64,000 nt of DNA. Source: Chloroflexota bacterium (GTDB lineage Bacteria; Chloroflexota; Anaerolineae; Aggregatilineales; UBA2796). The position numbers and the translations under genes were made by a program. This document shows, one piece after another, positions 9,189 to 17,223 of the stretch (the first letter of the stretch is position 1; each line of letters starts with the position of its first letter). The notes under the pieces are model-generated. The model saw only the letters and a list, made by a program, of their open reading frames with translations, did no database searches and was not told the origin of the DNA. The DNA is taken from positions 62,001 to 126,000 of the forward strand of contig JAJPHV010000131.1 of assembly GCA_021325095.1 (NCBI GenBank), read 5' to 3'.

Positions 9189-9545
9189 ATGGCTGACAAG
9201 AATCCACAGGACAATCCGCGCAGCTTCTACGAGGAAATCAATGTCGCGGGCAACCAGCTCATCGAGCGCCTGAATGCGCTTATTCAGGAAGGCAACATTC
9301 GCCGCCTGATCATCAAGGACGGCAGTGGGCGGACACTGCTTGAAGTACCGCTAACGCTGGGTGTCGTGGCGGGCACGGGCGTCGCTGTCTTCGCACCGTT
9401 CCTGGCTGCCATAGGTGCAATTGCAGCACTGGTCGCACAGGTGAAGATCGTGATCGAGCGCTATGAAGACCCGACGGATGCCGCCAAAGAGGCCACCAGA
9501 ACCGTCATCGAGGTCAAGGACGAAAAAGAGGAAACCAAAAGCTAG
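9189..9545 (+). CDS. DUF4342 small membrane-associated protein
   Basis: 118 residues, starting at ATG 9189 eight bases after GGAAGG. The sequence RSFYEEINVAGNQLIERLN and NIRRLIIKDGSGRTLLEVPL, then one hydrophobic helix (VVAGTGVAVFAPFLAAIGAI), is the signature of DUF4342, a family of unknown function. In many bacteria this domain follows a UBA-like helix pair; here it stands alone with a charged tail DEKEETKS. Function unknown; a single membrane segment with cytoplasmic tail is likely. Confidence 0.85.
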   Translation: MADKNPQDNPRSFYEEINVAGNQLIERLNALIQEGNIRRLIIKDGSGRTLLEVPLTLGVVAGTGVAVFAPFLAAIGAIAALVAQVKIVIERYEDPTDAAKEATRTVIEVKDEKEETKS

Positions 9546-9546
9546 A

Positions 9547-9636
9547 TTGGCCTCACCCCCCAATCCCCCTCAACCAGCGTGAAGAGGAGCATCCTGGCCC
9601 ACCGTTGCCCCCTCGCCAGTTGGAGAGGGGGTCAGG
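9547..9636. repeat. Paired family A palindromes (about 90 bp, MITE-like)
   Basis: Two opposed arms: GGCCTCACCCCCCAATCCC at the left, and CCCCCTCGCCAGTTGGAGAG with GGGG at the right (9608-9631). The outer ends are in inverted orientation, as at 18977-19069. The corrinoid-protein remnant ends inside or at the right edge of this unit. Confidence 0.65.
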
Positions 9637-9639
9637 TTT

Positions 9640-10069
9640 ATTCCGCGTTTGACGGCGATGAATTTCTTGGCAGTTTCGACCTCGAAGCCTGCCCTTTCTA
9701 GCATCATGGCGACCAGATTCTTGCCGATGTCGTGGATGTCGCCCTTCACCGTGCCGATCACCATCTTGCCGATTTTGGGCGCGCCCGTGTTCGCCAGGAT
9801 CGGCTGCAAGATCGCCTGCCGGCCTTCATGGCTTTGGCGGCCATCAGCACTTCTGGCACAAACAGAATCCCGTCGCGGAAATCCACACCGACCACGTCCA
9901 TCCCGGCCACAAGGCCCTGCGTCATCACGTCGTAGGCACTCATGCCGCGCCGCAGGCATTCGTGGACTTTCGCCTCGACTTCCGCCGCCAGCCTATCGTA
10001 CAGATCGTAGCCCATCTGGGCCAGCAGATCGGGCGTGGATAGCTCCTGGATATTGATCGCGTCGCTCAC
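9640..10069 (-). pseudogene. Corrinoid-binding protein (methyltransferase cognate type), frameshifted and truncated
   Basis: Remnant of an MtbC/MttC-like corrinoid protein, which carries methyl groups between a substrate methyltransferase and a corrinoid:THF or CoM methyltransferase. The first part (10069 to about 9817) reads MSDAINIQELSTPDLLAQMG ... VDFRDGILFVPEVLMAAKAM and covers the helical cap domain. One base is missing near 9816/9817 (GGCAGGCGATC where GGC ATG GCG ATC is expected); the next frame continues AILQPILANTG and VIGTVKGDIHDIGKNLVAMM, which includes the B12-ligand motif DxHxxG (DIHDIG). After AGFEV the sequence leaves the family and runs into the repeat, so most of the Rossmann cobalamin domain is gone. 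No partner methyltransferase is nearby. Confidence 0.85.
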
Positions 10070-10217
10070 AACGGACTCTCCGGTTGGCTTTGCATTTTGG
10101 GAATCGCTGCAAGAGATTGTATATTATGCTGATGACTATCTGAAATATCTCGCCAATCACCACCAGCTTCGCCAACCGCCCATCAGCGCCAACTCACACA
10201 CCCTTGCAGAGGAATTC

Positions 10218-10370
10218 ATGCCGTCTGGCCCGGAGATCCTGTTTCTTTCCAAAGAGGATATTGACGCGCTCGCTCTGCCCTTGCAGGAGATCATGGACGT
10301 GATCGAATTGGGGCTGAAGGCGCACAGCGAAAAGAAAGTCGTGATGCCATCCAAAGATCACCTGTCCATG
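10218..10370 (+). pseudogene. N-terminal remnant of ornithine cyclodeaminase / mu-crystallin family
   Basis: From ATG 10218 about 50 codons read as EILFLSKEDIDALALPLQEI and KAHSEKKVVMPSKDHL, the usual first strands and helix of the family (full length about 320 residues). The frame stays open to 10469 but the sequence after HLSMSS is not related. No NAD-binding domain follows, so this is a truncated gene. The identification rests on a short stretch. Confidence 0.6.
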
Positions 10371-11044
10371 TCATCTCAGAACCGGCGAGGGCTTACTACA
10401 GACGCCCCCATGATATGTAACGTTTGGCCCGCTGAGGGGACAGATCGTGCAGAAGGTGGGTCGGGATGAGGCGGGAAAAAGAAAGCGCGAACGTGACGCG
10501 AAGTCCTGATCGACAGGCCCACCGCGAACGGCGACACTGGCCGCTTCACTGCGCAATCGGCCCCATTCCACTTCGCGGAGAGGGGAGAAACTTGGAGAAA
10601 TATCCGATCATCACTTGGCACGATCTGCGCGATCTGTCCGGGAGGAACGCCTGCCATGCCCCACTACCTGAGTTGTGCAAACTGCCCGCACAGCCTGCTT
10701 GCCATCTTTAGGGGCGAGTGGTACACTTGTTCGCATGTTCCATTCTCGGGCATCGTATTCGGCGCGCCAGACCAGGGCACATCATCTGTGCGTGTGTATG
10801 CTATTGACCTATCCCGGACGTCTGGTGCTCTGGTAAAGATTGTCGCACTGCATTCAACACCGAGAGCCAGCCGCCCGGGTTGGCTCTTTTGTTTCCCCGG
10901 CTCAGTACAGGAAAGGAGGATGGTTTGAATTGACCCGGTTTAGTCAGCTTTTGTGTGGGCCACCAGCCAGCCACATTTTGCCGGGGCAACCGATCACTGG
11001 ATGCAGCATTCAGTCGAAGGAAAACATAGAGGAGAGATGGTCGT
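10371..11044 (+). other. Degraded intergenic stretch with an orphan intrinsic terminator
   Basis: About 670 bases without a convincing gene. At 10862-10886 lies a clear hairpin, stem AGAGCCA/TGGCTCT with an inner CC/GG, followed by TTTTG (terminator-like on the + strand), implying a former or unrecognised transcript ending here. A 90-codon frame at 10656-10928 runs through this hairpin and has no family; I do not call it. The end of the stretch holds GGAGAG at 11031-11036, the ribosome site of the next gene. Confidence 0.5.
10862..10889 (+). terminator. Intrinsic terminator
   Basis: Seven-base stem AGAGCCA/TGGCTCT (10862-10868 with 10880-10886) with GC-rich loop and a following T run. It lies upstream of, and would insulate, the transporter operon that begins at 11045. 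Confidence 0.6.
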
Positions 11045-12628
11045 ATGAGCAAGCAGCGTAAAGGCGTGAACCGTCGCCAGTTTTTGAAGATGGCCGGGGC
11101 CGGGGTAGGTCTGGCGCTGATGCCGCCCGCCGTCAGGCCACACGGGCAGCAGGCGCTGATGGCACTGCCCGGTACAGGCCGCCGGCAGTCCGCGCAGGCG
11201 CGGTCCGGCGTGATCAGGGTCGGTTGGGAAGTAACCAAGAAACTGGACCCGGCCTTTATTCAAACCGACTCGGAAATATCCTTCTGCAACGCCATCTACG
11301 ATTACCTGATCGACCCGACGCCCACCGCCGAATTGTCGCCGCGCCTGGCCCAATCCTGGAAGGTGAGCGACGATGGCAAACAGTACACGTTCAACCTGGC
11401 GAAAGGTGTCAAGTTCCACGACGGCAAGGCCATGACCGCCGAGGACGTGGTCTGGACGTTCAAGCGCCTGAGCAGCAAGGATGTGGGTTCGCCAGCCGCA
11501 TCGCTGTACGCGAACGTCACGGACATCAAGGCTGTGGATGACACCACCGTGACCTTTACGCTATCCACCACGCAGCCCGATTTCCTGTATAACATTGCGG
11601 ACAGTCACGCGCTGGTGCTTCAGGCCGGGACAAAAGACCCCAACACGACCTTTATCGGCACTGGCCCCTTCAAGCTCGACAAGTTCCAGCCGGAAGACCG
11701 CGCTACCTTCGTCGCCAATGAGAACTACTGGATTCCAGGACTGCCGAAACTGGCGGGCATGGAACATCTCTACATGGCGAGCGACGCCCAGTTGGCGGCC
11801 CTCAGCGGCGGGCAGATCGACGTGGTGCTGCGGATGCCGAATGCCCGCTTCGTGGCGCTCAAGGATGATCCTAACCTGCAAACCGTCAACTACCCGACCA
11901 GCGGCCACGACGTGCTGCGCATCCGCGTTGACCAGAAGCCCGGCAACGATCCGAAGGTGATCAAAGCGCTCAAGATGGCAACGGATCGCGCCAAGATCAA
12001 CGAGGTGGTACAGCTTGGTCTGGGCGCAGTGGGCCGCGACGCGCCGATTGGCCCGTACTTCAAGGAATACTTTGACCCCAATTCGCCGCTGCCTCCTTAC
12101 GATCCTGAGGGCGCAAAGAAACTGCTCGCCGACGCGGGCTACCCGAACGGCCTGGAATTCGACCTGCACGTGCCGAACACGGGTGGCCGCCCGGACTTCG
12201 CCACCGTGATCAAGGATCAGTGGGCCAAAGCGGGCATCACCGTCAACATCAAGCTCGAAGACGAGAGCACTTACTACAGCGACAACGGCTGGCTGGAAGT
12301 GCCGCTCGGCATCACCGGTTGGGCCGCGCGTCCCACGCCACAGCAGTATCTCGACTTCTCGCTCAAGACAGGCGGCAAGTGGAACGAGACGCACATCAGC
12401 GACCCCGAACTGGACAAGCAGATCGACATCGCGGGTACGTCCTTGAAAATGGAAGAGCGCGTCGCCGCCTACAAGGAAATCCAGCGCATCCTGGCCGATC
12501 ATGGCCCGCTGATCATCCCGTACTTCTTCCCGATTGTGGGCGCGGCCAGCAAGAAGTTCAACTTCGAGAAGGGCTTCCAACCCTTTGCAGGCCGCACTGA
12601 CTTCCGTGAGGTGACGTTCAAGGGGTAG
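11045..12628 (+). CDS. ABC transporter substrate-binding protein, peptide/nickel family (SBP_bac_5)
   Basis: 527-residue extracytoplasmic solute receptor for a dipeptide/oligopeptide/nickel-class importer. The N-terminus MSKQRKGVNRRQFLKMAGAG is a twin-arginine signal (RRQFLK), so export folded by Tat is likely. Family marks: PRLAQSWKVSDDGKQYTFNL, GVKFHDGKAMTAEDVVWTFK and YDPEGAKKLLADAGYPNG. Start at ATG 11045, eight bases after GGAGAG. It heads an operon whose other genes (permease, ATPases, permease) follow after a 520-bp insertion. The substrate cannot be told from sequence. Confidence 0.92.
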   Translation: MSKQRKGVNRRQFLKMAGAGVGLALMPPAVRPHGQQALMALPGTGRRQSAQARSGVIRVGWEVTKKLDPAFIQTDSEISFCNAIYDYLIDPTPTAELSPRLAQSWKVSDDGKQYTFNLAKGVKFHDGKAMTAEDVVWTFKRLSSKDVGSPAASLYANVTDIKAVDDTTVTFTLSTTQPDFLYNIADSHALVLQAGTKDPNTTFIGTGPFKLDKFQPEDRATFVANENYWIPGLPKLAGMEHLYMASDAQLAALSGGQIDVVLRMPNARFVALKDDPNLQTVNYPTSGHDVLRIRVDQKPGNDPKVIKALKMATDRAKINEVVQLGLGAVGRDAPIGPYFKEYFDPNSPLPPYDPEGAKKLLADAGYPNGLEFDLHVPNTGGRPDFATVIKDQWAKAGITVNIKLEDESTYYSDNGWLEVPLGITGWAARPTPQQYLDFSLKTGGKWNETHISDPELDKQIDIAGTSLKMEERVAAYKEIQRILADHGPLIIPYFFPIVGAASKKFNFEKGFQPFAGRTDFREVTFKG

Positions 12629-12629
12629 T

Positions 12630-13146
12630 TGACCTCACCCCCCGGCCCCCTCTCCAACTGGAGAGGGGGAGTTGAATAGGATATAGTGTGGGTTATGACC
12701 AAGCGAAGCAATAAGTCACCAGAGGAACCAACGTGGCAAACGTCCGGTCAGCTTTGGGAAAAGTTGAAGCCACTGGCAAGACAGAAGCGCAGCGAGCCAA
12801 CACCTGCGGAGAATTGGTTGTGGCAACGGCTCCGCAACCGACAGGTTGCTAACGCCAAATTCCGCCGCCAGTATTCGATAGATAAGTTCATGGTGGACTT
12901 TTATTGCTTGCAGGCCAAATTAGTCATCGAAGTCGATGGCCCAATTCACGAATACTCTGTCGAGGAAGATGCAATACGTCAGGAATTTCTAGAAAGCCTG
13001 GGAAACAAGGTGCTTCGATTCACGAATTCGGAAATATTGACCGCACCAGAACAGGTTATTCAACGAATCTCTATTGCCCTCCACAGAGCAAAGTCAATTA
13101 CCGGTTCCCCCTCTCCAGTTGGAGAGGGGGTCAGGGGGTGAGGTCA
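12630..13146 (+). mobile_element. Putative DUF559-bearing element with palindromic inverted ends
   Basis: The left end (about 12630-12671) and right end (about 13105-13146) are near-perfect inverted copies: GACCTCACCCCCCGGCCCCC + TCTCCAACTGGAGAGGGGG on the left, CCCCCTCTCCAGTTGGAGAG + GGGGTCAGGGGGTGAGGTC on the right. Between them lies only the DUF559 gene. The unit splits a transporter operon between the binding-protein and permease genes. Similar ends occur at least eight times in the window without the gene. No target-site duplication is obvious. Mobility is an inference. Confidence 0.5.
12695..13141 (+). CDS. DUF559 endonuclease-like protein (PD-(D/E)XK/Vsr-related)
   Basis: 148 residues; small predicted nuclease of the DUF559 family, related to very-short-patch repair endonucleases. 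Family marks: TPAENWLWQRLRNRQ, FRRQYSIDKFMVDFYCLQAK, LVIEVDGPIHEYS (the active-site E/D strand) and RFTNSEIL. ATG 12695 chosen; an in-frame GTG lies at 12686. The C-terminal residues SPVGEGVRG and the stop codon are encoded by the right palindrome, which ties gene and repeat together physically. Lower GC than its neighbours. Function of the family is unproven. Confidence 0.8.
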   Translation: MTKRSNKSPEEPTWQTSGQLWEKLKPLARQKRSEPTPAENWLWQRLRNRQVANAKFRRQYSIDKFMVDFYCLQAKLVIEVDGPIHEYSVEEDAIRQEFLESLGNKVLRFTNSEILTAPEQVIQRISIALHRAKSITGSPSPVGEGVRG

Positions 13147-13148
13147 AC

Positions 13149-14048
13149 ATGCTCACCGATCCACCCGTCATTCCGCCTGTCTCGCTTTCGCACCCTCGCC
13201 CGCTGGCGCGGCGCTGGCGGGCGCTGCGGCAGGTGTGGCGTGAAGCGCCGCTGTCCGTCATCGGCGGGATTGGCTTCCTGCTGTTCATCCTGCTGGCGCT
13301 GGTCGGCCCGCTGCTCACACCCTACGATCCTATCGCGCAGAGTTTCGAGGAGCGTCTGCAAACGGCCACGCTCAAACACCCCTTCGGCACGGACAACTTC
13401 GGGCGAGACATCCTGAGTCGTGTCATCTACGGCGCGCGCAATATGTTGGCGCTGACGGGCAGCGCCACGTTGCTGGCTGTCGGCATCGGGCTGCTGCTCG
13501 GACTGGTGATCGGCTATGCAGGCGGGCTGATCGACGAACTGGCGATGCGCATCTTCGACAGTCTGCTGGCCCTGCCGGCCTTCCTGCTGGCGCTGCTCCT
13601 GCTCGGATCGCTCGGCGCGTCGCGGACGACGGTGCTGATCGCCACCGTGATCCTGTACGTGCCCATTGTGACGCGCGTCGTGCGCAGCGTGGTGCTCGAC
13701 GTGAAAACCAGAGCTTATGTCGAGGCGGCGGAAGTGCAGGGCGAATCGCGCGGCTACATCCTGTTCCACGAGATTCTCCCGGCGGTCATGCCCGCGCTGG
13801 CCGTCGAAGGATCACTGCGCTTTTCCTACGCCATCTTCCTGGTGGCCTCGCTCGGCTTCCTGGGCCTGGGTGTGGCCCGCCCCGAACCCGATTGGGGCCT
13901 GATGGTCAACGAGGCACGTGACTGGTACGTCCTCGCGCCCTGGATTATGTTCTACCCGGCAGCGGCCATTGTCGTCCTGGTCGTCAGCATCAACCTGATG
14001 ACCGACGGCCTGCGCCGCCTGTTGCAGTATTCGGGGTCTACGCCTTGA
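13149..14048 (+). CDS. ABC transporter permease, DppC/OppC type
   Basis: 299-residue inner-membrane permease of a peptide/nickel-class importer. N-terminal OppC_N region with VIGGIGFLLFILLALVGPLL, then HPFGTDNFGRDILSRVIYGA (a DppC hallmark) and the EAA loop EAAEVQGESRGYILFHEILP that docks on the ATPase. Start ATG 13149; its ribosome site (GGGGTGAGG, five bases away) is supplied by the right-hand palindrome of the upstream DUF559 unit. Its stop overlaps the ATPase start by four bases. Confidence 0.92.
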   Translation: MLTDPPVIPPVSLSHPRPLARRWRALRQVWREAPLSVIGGIGFLLFILLALVGPLLTPYDPIAQSFEERLQTATLKHPFGTDNFGRDILSRVIYGARNMLALTGSATLLAVGIGLLLGLVIGYAGGLIDELAMRIFDSLLALPAFLLALLLLGSLGASRTTVLIATVILYVPIVTRVVRSVVLDVKTRAYVEAAEVQGESRGYILFHEILPAVMPALAVEGSLRFSYAIFLVASLGFLGLGVARPEPDWGLMVNEARDWYVLAPWIMFYPAAAIVVLVVSINLMTDGLRRLLQYSGSTP

Positions 14049-16165
14049 GCAGCCCGATCCTGTCCGTCGAGAATCTGGTGGTCAGCTACCACCTGCAAAA
14101 CGAGTGGCTGGATGCGGTGCGTGACGTGTCGCTGGACGTTCTGCCCGGCCAGACTTACGGGCTGGTGGGCGAGTCTGGCTCCGGCAAAAGCACGCTGGTG
14201 CAGGCCATCATGCGCTACTTGGGCGCAAACGGCGCAGTGCGCAGCGGCACGATCCGGCTGGATGGCGATAACTTGCTGTCAAAGACGCCCCCCCAGATGC
14301 GCGACGTATGGGGCAGCAAGATGAGCATGGTTCCCCAGGACCCGCTCTCGTCGCTGAACCCTTCGCTGCGCGTCGGCGAGCAGATCGCCGAGATCAGCCG
14401 GCGGCACGAGGGCCTCTCGCAGCGCCAGGCGTGGCAGCGGGCTATCCAGGCACTCTCGCAGGTGCGCATTGCCGACGCCGAAGAGGTAGCGCGGCGCTAC
14501 CCGCACCAACTCAGCGGCGGAATGCAACAGCGCGTGGTCATTGCGATGGCGCTCAGTACGTCGCCGCGCCTGTTAGTGCTGGACGAGCCGACGACCAGCC
14601 TGGACGTGACCACCGAGGCCGCTATCCTCGATCTGTTTGACGAATTGCTGCACAAGAACCAATCGGCCACATTGTTCGTCACGCATAACCTGGGCGTGGT
14701 GGCGCGCATGTGTGATCGTGTGGCCGTGCTCTACGCCAGCGAACTGATGGAAGACGCCCCCGTCAGCGAGTTGTTCCATCACTCGTTGCACCCGTATACC
14801 CTCAGCCTGCTGGAATGTGTGCCGCGCATCGGCCAGGGCAAACGCGACATCCGGCTGCGGGCCATTCCCGGCCAGATTCCGTCGCTGCGCAATGCGCCGC
14901 CCGCCTGCGTCTTCGCGCCGCGCTGCCCGGTGGCTCTCGAAATCTGCCACCGCGTCAAGCCGCCGCTTGAAGAAGCCGCGCCCGGTCACTGCGTCAAATG
15001 CCACCGCTGGCGCGAGATCGCCGACGGGTCGCTGCGCCTAGAAGACGGACAGGTCGAGGCCGCCATTCCGGGCAATGGCCGCAACGGTAAGCGTGCCCCG
15101 GCCCCGCTGCTGACCATCGAGAATCTGCGCGTCCAGTTCGAGTCCGGCGGGCTGTTGAACCGGCTCTTTCGCGGTGACGGGACAGTCAAAGCGGTGGATG
15201 ACGTATCGCTCGACGTGCCGCGCGGCTATACCGTCGGGCTGGTCGGCGAGAGCGGCAGCGGCAAAACGTCGCTGGCACGCAGCGTGATCGGGCTGGTCGA
15301 TACCACCTCCGGCAAGATCGAACTGCTGGGCGTGGAACTGCACGGGCGCCCCGGCCAGCGCAACCGCGAGGTGCTGCGCCAGTTGCAAATGGTCTTCCAG
15401 CACCCCGAAGAATCGCTGAATCCCTACCACACCATCGGCGAGACGTTGCGCCGCCCGCTGATGAGGCTGGCGGGGCAAAGTAAGGCCGTTGCCGAATCGA
15501 ATGTGGGCGCGCTGCTGGATGCCGTTCACCTGCCCCGTGACTACGCCAGCCGCTACCCGAACGAGTTGAGCGGCGGCGAGAAGCAGCGAGTCGCCATTGC
15601 CCGCGCCTTTGCCGCGCAGCCGGAACTGATCGTGTGCGACGAGCCGGTGTCGTCGCTGGACGTCTCCGTGCAGGCGTCGATCCTGAACCTGCTGGCCGAG
15701 CTTCAGCACGAACGCCAGACCGCCTACCTGTTTATCTCGCACGATCTGGCGGTGGTCGGCTACCTGGCGGACATCATCGCCGTCATATACCTGGGCCAAC
15801 TGGTCGAGGTCGGCAGCGCCAAAGGCTTCTTTGAGCCGCCCCACCATCCCTATACCGAGGCGCTGCTTTCTTCGATCCCGGTTCCTGACCCCGACGCGCA
15901 GCGAGAGCGCATTCACCTGGAAGGCGACGTACCGAGTGCGGTGAACATTCCCAGCGGCTGTCGCTTCCACACCCGCTGCCCACGCTTCCTGGGCCAGATT
16001 TGCGTCGAGCAGGAACCGCCCTGGCGTACCGACGAGCACGGGCGGCAGTACCGCTGCCACATCCCGGTGGACGAACTGCGGGCAGCGCAGAACGACCCGA
16101 CCAACGTCCCGCACCGTGCCGAAATTCCCTCTCTCCACCCTGTGGAGAGAGGGGGCAGGGGGTGA
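14045..16165 (+). CDS. Fused ABC transporter ATPase, DppD-DppF in one chain
   Basis: 706 residues with two complete ATP-binding cassettes, normally two proteins. Domain 1: Walker A GESGSGKST, signature LSGGMQQRV, Walker B LLVLDEPTTSLDV; domain 2: GESGSGKTS, LSGGEKQRVAIARAF, LIVCDEPVSSLDVS. Each cassette ends with an oligo-HPY tail containing cysteines (CVFAPRCPVALEIC and CRFHTRCPRFLGQIC), known to hold an Fe-S cluster in some DppD/F. It starts with TTG at 14045, overlapping the permease stop (TTGA). The C-terminal residues are encoded by a family A palindrome (16128-16166), so that repeat sits in the coding end. Confidence 0.92.
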   Translation: MSSPILSVENLVVSYHLQNEWLDAVRDVSLDVLPGQTYGLVGESGSGKSTLVQAIMRYLGANGAVRSGTIRLDGDNLLSKTPPQMRDVWGSKMSMVPQDPLSSLNPSLRVGEQIAEISRRHEGLSQRQAWQRAIQALSQVRIADAEEVARRYPHQLSGGMQQRVVIAMALSTSPRLLVLDEPTTSLDVTTEAAILDLFDELLHKNQSATLFVTHNLGVVARMCDRVAVLYASELMEDAPVSELFHHSLHPYTLSLLECVPRIGQGKRDIRLRAIPGQIPSLRNAPPACVFAPRCPVALEICHRVKPPLEEAAPGHCVKCHRWREIADGSLRLEDGQVEAAIPGNGRNGKRAPAPLLTIENLRVQFESGGLLNRLFRGDGTVKAVDDVSLDVPRGYTVGLVGESGSGKTSLARSVIGLVDTTSGKIELLGVELHGRPGQRNREVLRQLQMVFQHPEESLNPYHTIGETLRRPLMRLAGQSKAVAESNVGALLDAVHLPRDYASRYPNELSGGEKQRVAIARAFAAQPELIVCDEPVSSLDVSVQASILNLLAELQHERQTAYLFISHDLAVVGYLADIIAVIYLGQLVEVGSAKGFFEPPHHPYTEALLSSIPVPDPDAQRERIHLEGDVPSAVNIPSGCRFHTRCPRFLGQICVEQEPPWRTDEHGRQYRCHIPVDELRAAQNDPTNVPHRAEIPSLHPVERGGRG

Positions 16166-16166
16166 G
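16128..16166. repeat. Family A palindrome at ATPase/permease junction
   Basis: CCCTCTCTCCACCCTGTGGA followed by GAGAGGGGGCAGGGGGTGAGG. It overlaps the last codons of the fused ATPase, and its GGTGAGG end lies just ahead of the permease ATG at 16172, acting as its ribosome-binding site. Confidence 0.75.
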
Positions 16167-16171
16167 GCTGT

Positions 16172-17116
16172 ATGATGCCCTACGTTGCACGCCGCTTCCT
16201 GTTTTTCCTGCTTACCCTGTGGATCACGTCCATTCTGATCTTCGTCGCCACCAACCTGCTGCCGGGCGATGTGGCCGGGGTGATCCTGGGCCGGGACGCG
16301 ACGGAAGAGGCCCGCGTGGCGCTGCGCCACGAACTGGGGCTGGATCAGCCGCTCCTCAACCAGTACGTGAACTGGCTGACGCGCTTCGTTCAGGGCGACT
16401 GGGGCAGATCGTATTCGCTGCGCACGGCGATTCAGCCGGTGGTGTTGGAGCGCCTGCGCAATTCGCTGCGGCTGGCACTGGTCGCCGTCCTCTTCTCTGT
16501 GCCGCCTGCCATCCTGCTCGGCGTGATCGCCGGGCTGAACGAGAACAAGCCCATTGACGTGATCATCTCCGTCGGCTCCCTGATTCTGGTCGGCCTGCCC
16601 GAATTTGTGGTCGGGATCGTGTTGATCAACGTCGTGGCGCTGCGCTGGCGGCTGCTCCCGGCCAGTTCGGCGGTAGCGTCGGACGCCTCGTTCGGGGAGG
16701 TGCTGCCACAGTTGATCATGCCCGCCATTACCGTTGCGGTGGTGATGCTGGCCTACATCGGGCGGCTGACGCGCATCGGCGTGATCGGCGAGATGCGCCG
16801 CAATTACGTGCGGACGGCCACGCTCAAGGGATTGCCCCACTGGCAGGTCATCTTTAAGCACGTACTGCGCAACGCCTTGCTGCCCACCATCACCGTCATC
16901 GCCATCAGCCTGGGCTGGCTGATCGGCGGGCTGGTGGTCATCGAGAACGTGTTCTCCTATCCGGGCCTGGGCCGCTTGCTGATCTACGCCATCGGCAACC
17001 GTGATCTGCCGCTCATTCAGGCAGTGACGATGATCTCCGTGACGGCCTTCGCCTCGGCCAATCTGCTGGCGGATGTGGTGTACTCCTACCTCAACCCGCG
17101 CATTCGCCTGCAATGA
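16172..17116 (+). CDS. ABC transporter permease, DppB/OppB type
   Basis: 314-residue inner-membrane permease, partner of the DppC-type subunit. Shows the DppB hallmarks: MPYVARRFLFFLLTLW first helix, LGLDQPLLNQYVNWLTRFVQGDWG, the EAA loop YVRTATLKGLPHWQVIFKHV and ENVFSYPGLGRLLIYAI. Six membrane segments are expected. Gene order in this operon (binding protein, C permease, fused ATPases, B permease) differs from the common B-C-D-F order. Confidence 0.92.
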   Translation: MMPYVARRFLFFLLTLWITSILIFVATNLLPGDVAGVILGRDATEEARVALRHELGLDQPLLNQYVNWLTRFVQGDWGRSYSLRTAIQPVVLERLRNSLRLALVAVLFSVPPAILLGVIAGLNENKPIDVIISVGSLILVGLPEFVVGIVLINVVALRWRLLPASSAVASDASFGEVLPQLIMPAITVAVVMLAYIGRLTRIGVIGEMRRNYVRTATLKGLPHWQVIFKHVLRNALLPTITVIAISLGWLIGGLVVIENVFSYPGLGRLLIYAIGNRDLPLIQAVTMISVTAFASANLLADVVYSYLNPRIRLQ

Positions 17117-17223
17117 TCGGCACACGCCCGGCCATTATGGACGAACTGAACATCGGGTGAGATCGTTGGCGCAGAATGTGTTACGATTCCGCCATATGCC
17201 CGTGAGTGTTGAGAATTGAGCCC

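Noticed and set aside
10656-10928. 90-codon frame with a few cysteines
   Set aside because: It runs through a clear intrinsic terminator hairpin (10862-10889), has no family and no partner; not supported as a gene.
15038-17125. 695-codon frame on the minus strand
   Set aside because: Antisense to the fused ATPase and permease genes, full of Gln/His/Asp repeats, no domain.
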